Origin: Nocardia fluminea
GTDB taxonomy: Bacteria > Actinomycetota > Actinomycetes > Mycobacteriales > Mycobacteriaceae
DNA length: 64,000 nucleotides
Direction of reading: 5' to 3'
Assembly: GCF_002846365.1 (NCBI RefSeq)
Contig: NZ_PJMW01000001.1
Coordinates: 1,302,001-1,366,000, forward strand
In this document: positions 59,925 to 64,000 of the stretch, piece by piece
How positions within the stretch are numbered: the stretch's first letter is position 1
Layout: the number at the start of each line of letters is the position of its first letter
Program-made: the position numbers and the translations under genes
The notes under the pieces: model-generated
The model's input: only the letters and a program-made list of their open reading frames with translations
What the model was told of the DNA's origin: nothing
Database searches by the model: none

Positions 59925-59976
59925 TAGAACTTGTTTTACTCCTGTAGAACTTGTCTCAGGTTTAGAACCTGTTTCA
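59925..59976 (+). promoter_or_regulatory. Three tandem KstR-like boxes
   Basis: TAGAACTTGTTTTA (59925-59938) and TAGAACCTGTTTCA (59963-59976) fully fit TnnAACnnGTTnnA, the motif of the sterol-catabolism repressor KstR. TAGAACTTGTCTCA (59945-59958) differs from it at one place. Starts are 20 and 18 bases apart, about two helical turns. They lie 31-82 bases before the F420-type oxidoreductase GTG. Confidence 0.7.
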
Positions 59977-60006
59977 GTTTTGTTGTCGAAGTCGGAGGGC
60001 CGGGAC

Positions 60007-60855
60007 GTGCGCTACGGGGTTGTCTTGTTCACCAGTGACCGGGGCATCACGCCCGCCGATGCGGCCAAGGCCGCCGAGGACGCCGGATTCGACGCGTTCT
60101 ACGTCCCCGAGCACACCCATATCCCGGTCGTGCGCGCCGCGGCCCATCCGCAGACCGGCGATTCCTCGCTGCCCGACGACCGCTACCTGCGCACGCTCGA
60201 CCCGTGGGTCGCGCTGGCCACCGCCGCCGCGGTCACCGAACGGATCACCCTGTCGACGGCGGTGGCGCTGCCCGCCGAACACCACCCGATCACCCTCGCC
60301 AAGACCATCGCCTCCCTCGATCACCTGTCCGGGGGACGGGTCGAGCTGGGTGTCGGATTCGGCTGGAACACCGACGAACTCGCCCACCACGGCGTGCCCG
60401 CGAACAAGCGACGCACGGTGTTGCGCGAGAACCTCGACGCGATGCGGGCGCTGTGGTCGCGCGAGGAAGCCGAATTCGCCGGCGATTTCGTGAAGTTCGG
60501 CCCGAGCTGGTCCTGGCCGAAGCCGGTGCGCGCCGGCGTCCCGGTATTGCTGGGCGCGGGCGGTACCGAGAAGTCGTTCGGCTGGCTGGCGGCCAACGCC
60601 GACGGTTGGATCACCACCCCCACCGAAGGCGACCTGGGCGCCAAAGTCGAGCTCCTGCACCGGGTCTGGAAGGACGCGGGCCGCGAAGGCACCCCCCGGG
60701 TGATCGCGCTGGCCGGTCGCCACGACGCCGAGCAACTCGCGCGCTGGGCCGATCTCGGTGTCACCGAGGTGGTCTTCGGTCTTCCGGACAAGAGCGCCGA
60801 CGACGTCCGCGGCTACCTCGGTTACCTCGGTGGCAAGCTCGCCGTCGCGGCGTGA
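60007..60855 (+). CDS. LLM class F420-dependent oxidoreductase
   Basis: The 282-residue luciferase-like protein is of the actinobacterial F420 subgroup (TIGR03619-like). It shows YGVVLFTSDRGITPADAAKAAEDAGFDAFYVPEHTHIPV, LSTAVALPAEHHPITLAKTIASLDHLSGGRVELGVGFGWNTDELAHHG and PVLLGAGGTEKSFGWLAANADGWITTP. F420H2 would supply a hydride to an unknown substrate. GTG at 60007 follows GGAGG by eight bases. The three KstR-like boxes point to a role in sterol or steroid breakdown, by analogy with such a gene in the M. tuberculosis KstR regulon. It is convergent with the lipoprotein gene at 60863. Confidence 0.9.
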   Translation: MRYGVVLFTSDRGITPADAAKAAEDAGFDAFYVPEHTHIPVVRAAAHPQTGDSSLPDDRYLRTLDPWVALATAAAVTERITLSTAVALPAEHHPITLAKTIASLDHLSGGRVELGVGFGWNTDELAHHGVPANKRRTVLRENLDAMRALWSREEAEFAGDFVKFGPSWSWPKPVRAGVPVLLGAGGTEKSFGWLAANADGWITTPTEGDLGAKVELLHRVWKDAGREGTPRVIALAGRHDAEQLARWADLGVTEVVFGLPDKSADDVRGYLGYLGGKLAVAA

Positions 60856-60862
60856 ACCGATG

Positions 60863-61579
60863 TCAGCCGCGCAGTTTGCGCACTTGCGCCGCGGTGAGAT
60901 CGGCGAGCACGCCCGGGTCGACGACCTCGGGCGCGGTGACCACGACCTGAACCAGCGTGTTGCCGACCTGGACCAGTGACGTCGCCGAGGTGAGTGTTAG
61001 TCCCTCGCTCGTGGCGGTGAGGGTGAACGCCGAGCCCGCGTCGCCGACGGGCGGCTGCGCGAGCGCGCTGGTTCGGTACTCGATCCGCACGCCCGCGTCG
61101 TCGCCGGAGTAGCTGGTGCAGCGCCGAGGCTGCGCCTGGAGCGCGTCGAATGCCGGAGCCAGCGCCGCGTCCGGATAGCTCGCGGCGTCGATGTCGATGG
61201 TGGCGAAGCTGGGCCCGGCGAACTGCACCGACGCGGCGGCGGCCGAGCCAGGCCACTGCTGCGCGATCGGCGAGAGCAGCCGCCCGCAATCCGGCGGATT
61301 CGTCGGCGCCGCGGGCGGCACCGCGGGCTCGCCGGACTCGTCACGCGGCGGCACGACCGCGAAATCACCGGGTAGATCGGTGGCGGCGAGCAGACCGGCC
61401 GACAGCTGCGCCGCATCGCGGATCACGGTCCCGGTGCCCGGTGCGGCCGTGACGGCGGCCGGGAACGGACCCGATCCCGGCGAGTCCACCGGGTCGTCGG
61501 AGCCACAGCCCGCGACGCCGACCAACCCGACGCATGCCGAGACAACCGCGCCGAGGCGCAGCGAATCCACCCGCATCAT
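60863..61579 (-). CDS. Uncharacterised lipoprotein, sensor-domain-like
   Basis: The 238-residue protein has a signal peptide with lipobox VAGC, a Ser/Pro/Gly linker, and a domain with DLPGDFAVVPPRDESG, NPPDCGRLLSPIAQQW and RRCTSYSGDD. A pair of cysteines probably forms a disulfide. This layout resembles the PknH-like extracellular sensor and related lipoproteins of mycobacteria and nocardiae, but a specific function is unknown. Its ATG overlaps the stop of the lipoprotein gene upstream as ATGA, so the two are made together. Confidence 0.72.
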   Translation of the reverse strand: MMRVDSLRLGAVVSACVGLVGVAGCGSDDPVDSPGSGPFPAAVTAAPGTGTVIRDAAQLSAGLLAATDLPGDFAVVPPRDESGEPAVPPAAPTNPPDCGRLLSPIAQQWPGSAAAASVQFAGPSFATIDIDAASYPDAALAPAFDALQAQPRRCTSYSGDDAGVRIEYRTSALAQPPVGDAGSAFTLTATSEGLTLTSATSLVQVGNTLVQVVVTAPEVVDPGVLADLTAAQVRKLRG

Positions 61580-62529
61580 TCCGTCCAGGACACGCGCGTC
61601 GACTGCGTCTGCACCAGCGTGCTCACACTGCGCGCGTCGCGATAGGTCTGCTGTCCACCGATCTCGATGGAGCCCGAAACCGGCAGCGGCATACCGAGAT
61701 CGATGGTGATCGAGCCGACGCCTTCCATGACGTAGCCGTCGATGTCGAGCTCACCCGCGTCGTTGGGCAGCTCCCACACCGTGTCGGTGGGCGTCTGGTT
61801 CACCTGGAGGTCGATGGTGAGCCGGTCGCCCTCGCGGCTGGTGAGCGTGGCGGTGGTGATCTGGTCCAGGGTGACCCCGCCGGTGATCTTCTGGTGCACT
61901 GTCCACACCGCGCCGACGCCGACGGGCTGGTCGGGGAACGCGATCGACTGGTACACCGCCTGATAGAAAGCCTGCTCGAGCGCGGCCCGCGCCGTGTTCG
62001 GGGTGTCCGGCGACGGTGCCATGCGCAGTTCGGTGATGGCGCCGAGGTCGCTCATCCCCAGACCGGCGTGTGAACCGTCGGCGGAGGTGAACGCCTTGTT
62101 GAGCGCGGGGTCGGGAGTGGTGACCGCGCCGACGGTCAGGTCGACGCCGTCGGCGCCGGCGCGCGCGGTCATCGGGATGGTCAGCGCGGCCGGCGAGAAG
62201 TCGCGCACGGGCTGGTCGTTGACCTGCTGCTGGATTCGGTAGTCGGTGCGCAGCGTCACCTCCTGCGTGGTGCCGGCGGCGTAGCGCGGCCGCAGCAGAT
62301 CGCGCGGCTCCGCACCGGGCGAGACCATCGTGGTGACCGCCGCCGAGATCGGCACGGTGACTTCCTTACCGATGCCGAGCGGCTCCATGCCGTCGACCTC
62401 CGCGGCAGGGGCCGAGCGGTCGGCGCAGCCCGCACCGAAGGTCGCGAACCCGAGCACGAGCGCCACCAGTAACACCCCGGGGCGCGCGATGCGGGGTAAG
62501 CGAGATCTAGACAACACCGTCACAGCCAT
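61576..62529 (-). CDS. Uncharacterised lipoprotein
   Basis: The 317-residue protein has an Arg-rich N-terminus, a hydrophobic core and a lipobox FGAGC. The mature part is mainly beta: EVTVPISAAVTTMVSPGAEPRDLLRPRYAAGTTQEVTLRTDY, PVGVGAVWTVHQKITGGVTLDQITTATL and a late GSIEIGGQQTYRD. It is similar in style to DUF6263-type secreted proteins, though I cannot be certain. The very long reading to 63969 is an artefact across lspA. It is divergent from lspA, whose product would process its signal peptide, and coupled to the second lipoprotein. Confidence 0.7.
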   Translation of the reverse strand: MAVTVLSRSRLPRIARPGVLLVALVLGFATFGAGCADRSAPAAEVDGMEPLGIGKEVTVPISAAVTTMVSPGAEPRDLLRPRYAAGTTQEVTLRTDYRIQQQVNDQPVRDFSPAALTIPMTARAGADGVDLTVGAVTTPDPALNKAFTSADGSHAGLGMSDLGAITELRMAPSPDTPNTARAALEQAFYQAVYQSIAFPDQPVGVGAVWTVHQKITGGVTLDQITTATLTSREGDRLTIDLQVNQTPTDTVWELPNDAGELDIDGYVMEGVGSITIDLGMPLPVSGSIEIGGQQTYRDARSVSTLVQTQSTRVSWTE

Positions 62530-62614
62530 CAGCGTACGACCGCTTCCTGAGTAACAGCTGGGACTCCTCGGCACCGCGGCGCGGGCCGGAACGCCACTAG
62601 GGAATGATGGACGC

Positions 62615-63232
62615 GTGAGTGAAGACCGGCCAACCGACAACGCTGCTGTCCCCGAGACCGGCGACGACTCAGCCACACCGTCGGCGGCTGCCGTGCCCGA
62701 GGCGGCGGAGACCGCGAAACTCGCTGGTCGCCGGCGTTTGACGACGCTGCTGATCATCGCCGTCGTGCTGTTCGGGCTCGACCTGCTGACCAAGTGCCTC
62801 GCGGTCGCCTTCATCGACCCGGGCGAATCGGTGCCGATCATCGGCGATTTCGCGCGGTTCACCCTGGTCCGCAATCCGGGCGCGGCGTTCTCGATGGCCA
62901 CCGGCATGACCTGGCTGCTCACGCTGATCGCCGCCGCGGTGGTGATCGGCGTGATCCGGATCGGCCGGACACTGCGCTCACTGTGGTGGGCCATCGGCCT
63001 CGGCATGGTGCTGGGTGGCGCGCTGGGCAACCTGGTCGACCGGCTCTTCCGATACCCAGGCCCGCTGCAGGGCCATGTGGTCGACTTCGTCGCCGTCGGC
63101 TGGTGGCCGGTCTTCAACGTCGCCGACTCCGCCATCGTGTGCGGGGCGATCCTGCTGGTCGCACTCACCGTGTTCGGTTTCGAACCGGACGGCACCCGCA
63201 GCGGTCGCAAACACACCGAGGAGACCGCATGA
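62615..63232 (+). CDS. lspA: Lipoprotein signal peptidase LspA
   Basis: The 205-residue membrane aspartyl protease cleaves prolipoproteins. After an Ala/Glu-rich cytoplasmic tail of about 40 residues come four helices: [54 protein letters not shown] and [17 protein letters not shown]. The catalytic pair is Asp142 in GNLVDRLF and Asp171 in [15 protein letters not shown] is conserved. It starts with GTG, and the stop overlaps rluD (ATGA), as expected for this lineage (Rv1539-Rv1540 in M. tuberculosis). Confidence 0.96.
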   Translation: MSEDRPTDNAAVPETGDDSATPSAAAVPEAAETAKLAGRRRLTTLLIIAVVLFGLDLLTKCLAVAFIDPGESVPIIGDFARFTLVRNPGAAFSMATGMTWLLTLIAAAVVIGVIRIGRTLRSLWWAIGLGMVLGGALGNLVDRLFRYPGPLQGHVVDFVAVGWWPVFNVADSAIVCGAILLVALTVFGFEPDGTRSGRKHTEETA

Positions 63233-64000
63233 GAGAAACCAGGACGATGCCCGTTCCCGACGGACTGGACGGGATGCGGGTGGACGCGGGACTCGCCCGC
63301 CTGCTCGGCCTGTCGCGGACCGCGGTCGTGGCGCTGACCGAGGACGGCTCGGTGCAGATCGACGGCGTCGCCGCGGGCAAGTCCGACCGGCTGACCGCGG
63401 GCGCGTGGCTGGAAGTGATCTTCCCCGAGCCCAAGCGCGAGCTCACCGTCGAGCCCACCCCGGTCGACGGGATGAACATCCTCTACGCCGACGACGACAT
63501 CGTCGCGGTGGACAAGCCGATCGGGGTCGCCGCGCACTCCGGGGTCGGCTGGACCGGTCCGACCGTGGTCGGCGGCCTGGCGGCGATGGGTTACCGCATC
63601 TCCACCTCGGGCGCGCACGAACGCCAGGGCATCGTGCACCGGCTCGACGTGGGCACCTCCGGAGTGATGGTGGTGGCACAATCCGAACACGCTTACACGA
63701 TGCTCAAGCGCGCCTTCAAGGAACGCACGGTCGACAAGCAATACCATGCACTCGTGCAGGGACACCCGGATCCGAGCAGCGGCACCATCGACGCGCCGAT
63801 CGGGCGTGCGCGGGGTAATGCCTGGAAGTTCGCGGTGACCGGCGACGGCAGGCCCAGCGTGACCCACTACGACACCATCGAGGCGTTCCAGGCGGCCAGC
63901 CTGCTCGACGTCCACCTCGAGACCGGCCGCACGCACCAGATCCGGGTGCACTTCTCCGCGGTCCGCCACCCGTGCGCGGGCGACCTCACCTACGGCGCCG
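63229..64000 (+). CDS. rluD: RluD-type pseudouridine synthase, C-terminus cut by window edge
   Basis: About 257 residues lie within the window. An S4 RNA-binding domain ([31 protein letters not shown]) is followed by the RluA/RluD catalytic domain with [15 protein letters not shown]. The nucleophile is Asp140 in [13 protein letters not shown], followed by KQYHALVQG and [13 protein letters not shown]. It isomerises uridines in 23S rRNA. The ATG overlaps the lspA stop. No stop is reached before 64000; the usual length would need roughly 50 more residues. Confidence 0.93.
   Translation, partial: MRETRTMPVPDGLDGMRVDAGLARLLGLSRTAVVALTEDGSVQIDGVAAGKSDRLTAGAWLEVIFPEPKRELTVEPTPVDGMNILYADDDIVAVDKPIGVAAHSGVGWTGPTVVGGLAAMGYRISTSGAHERQGIVHRLDVGTSGVMVVAQSEHAYTMLKRAFKERTVDKQYHALVQGHPDPSSGTIDAPIGRARGNAWKFAVTGDGRPSVTHYDTIEAFQAASLLDVHLETGRTHQIRVHFSAVRHPCAGDLTYGA

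Noticed and set aside
62530..63969. Long extension of the lipoprotein frame at 61576-62529
   Set aside because: It is antisense to lspA and rluD, and it would bury the signal peptide and lipobox in the middle of the protein.

Overview
The window is high-GC actinobacterial chromosome, almost certainly Nocardia or a close relative in the Corynebacteriales. The 16S rRNA is Nocardia-like. The gene order lspA-rluD ... dnaE1 ... Ddn-type reductase-ilvA-treZ ... bioA-bioF-bioD ... bioB-bsaP-DUF2567 follows, in mirror image, the Rv1539-Rv1591 segment of Mycobacterium tuberculosis as I recall it. No phage, IS element, CRISPR array or tRNA gene was found.

Layout. 1-6.8 kb: the end of an AI-2E family transporter, a DUF1353 gene, then DUF2567, the biotin synthase auxiliary protein BsaP and bioB, divergent from a TetR gene that fits BioQ; then a membrane-anchored hydrolase, an AraC regulator and a DinB-like enzyme. 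6.8-12.1 kb: an MFS carrier and a sulfonate-type ABC operon with an FMN monooxygenase. 12.2-17.1 kb: an SRPBCC protein and a xylose-type CUT2 ABC operon ending in a ROK repressor. 17.1-22.9 kb: one complete rrn operon on the minus strand with promoters and a UUCG-loop terminator. 22.9-26.6 kb: bioA-bioF-bioD and a MarR gene. 27-42.7 kb: treX-treY on the plus strand, and treZ on the minus strand 7 kb further on. Between them lie a LuxR-type regulator broken by an apparent one-base frameshift, a Ddn-type reductase, ilvA and a beta-lactamase-like hydrolase. 42.8-48.3 kb: a TetR/chloramphenicol-type efflux pair and dnaE1. 48.5-56.9 kb: a LytS/LytTR two-component system, two acetate/monocarboxylate symporters with small partner proteins, and acs. 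57-64 kb: a LON-domain protein, a quinone oxidoreductase, a Rieske lipoprotein, a VOC protein, an F420-type oxidoreductase behind three KstR-like boxes, two lipoproteins, lspA and the start of an RluD-type pseudouridine synthase.

How it works together. Three copies of TGAAC-N3-GTTCA lie before bioB/bioQ, bioF-bioD and bioA, so the two biotin loci, about 20 kb apart, appear to form one BioQ regulon that includes BsaP. The LytTR regulator has a ready-made target: two 9-bp repeats matching the LytTR consensus, exactly 12 bp apart, sit before the DUF485-symporter-acs unit. This suggests a sensor-to-uptake-to-acetyl-CoA circuit. The xylose-type operon has a ROK-like palindrome at its promoter and carries its own ROK gene.

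Functions come from reading protein sequence and motifs by eye. Regulatory sites are predictions from pattern and position.
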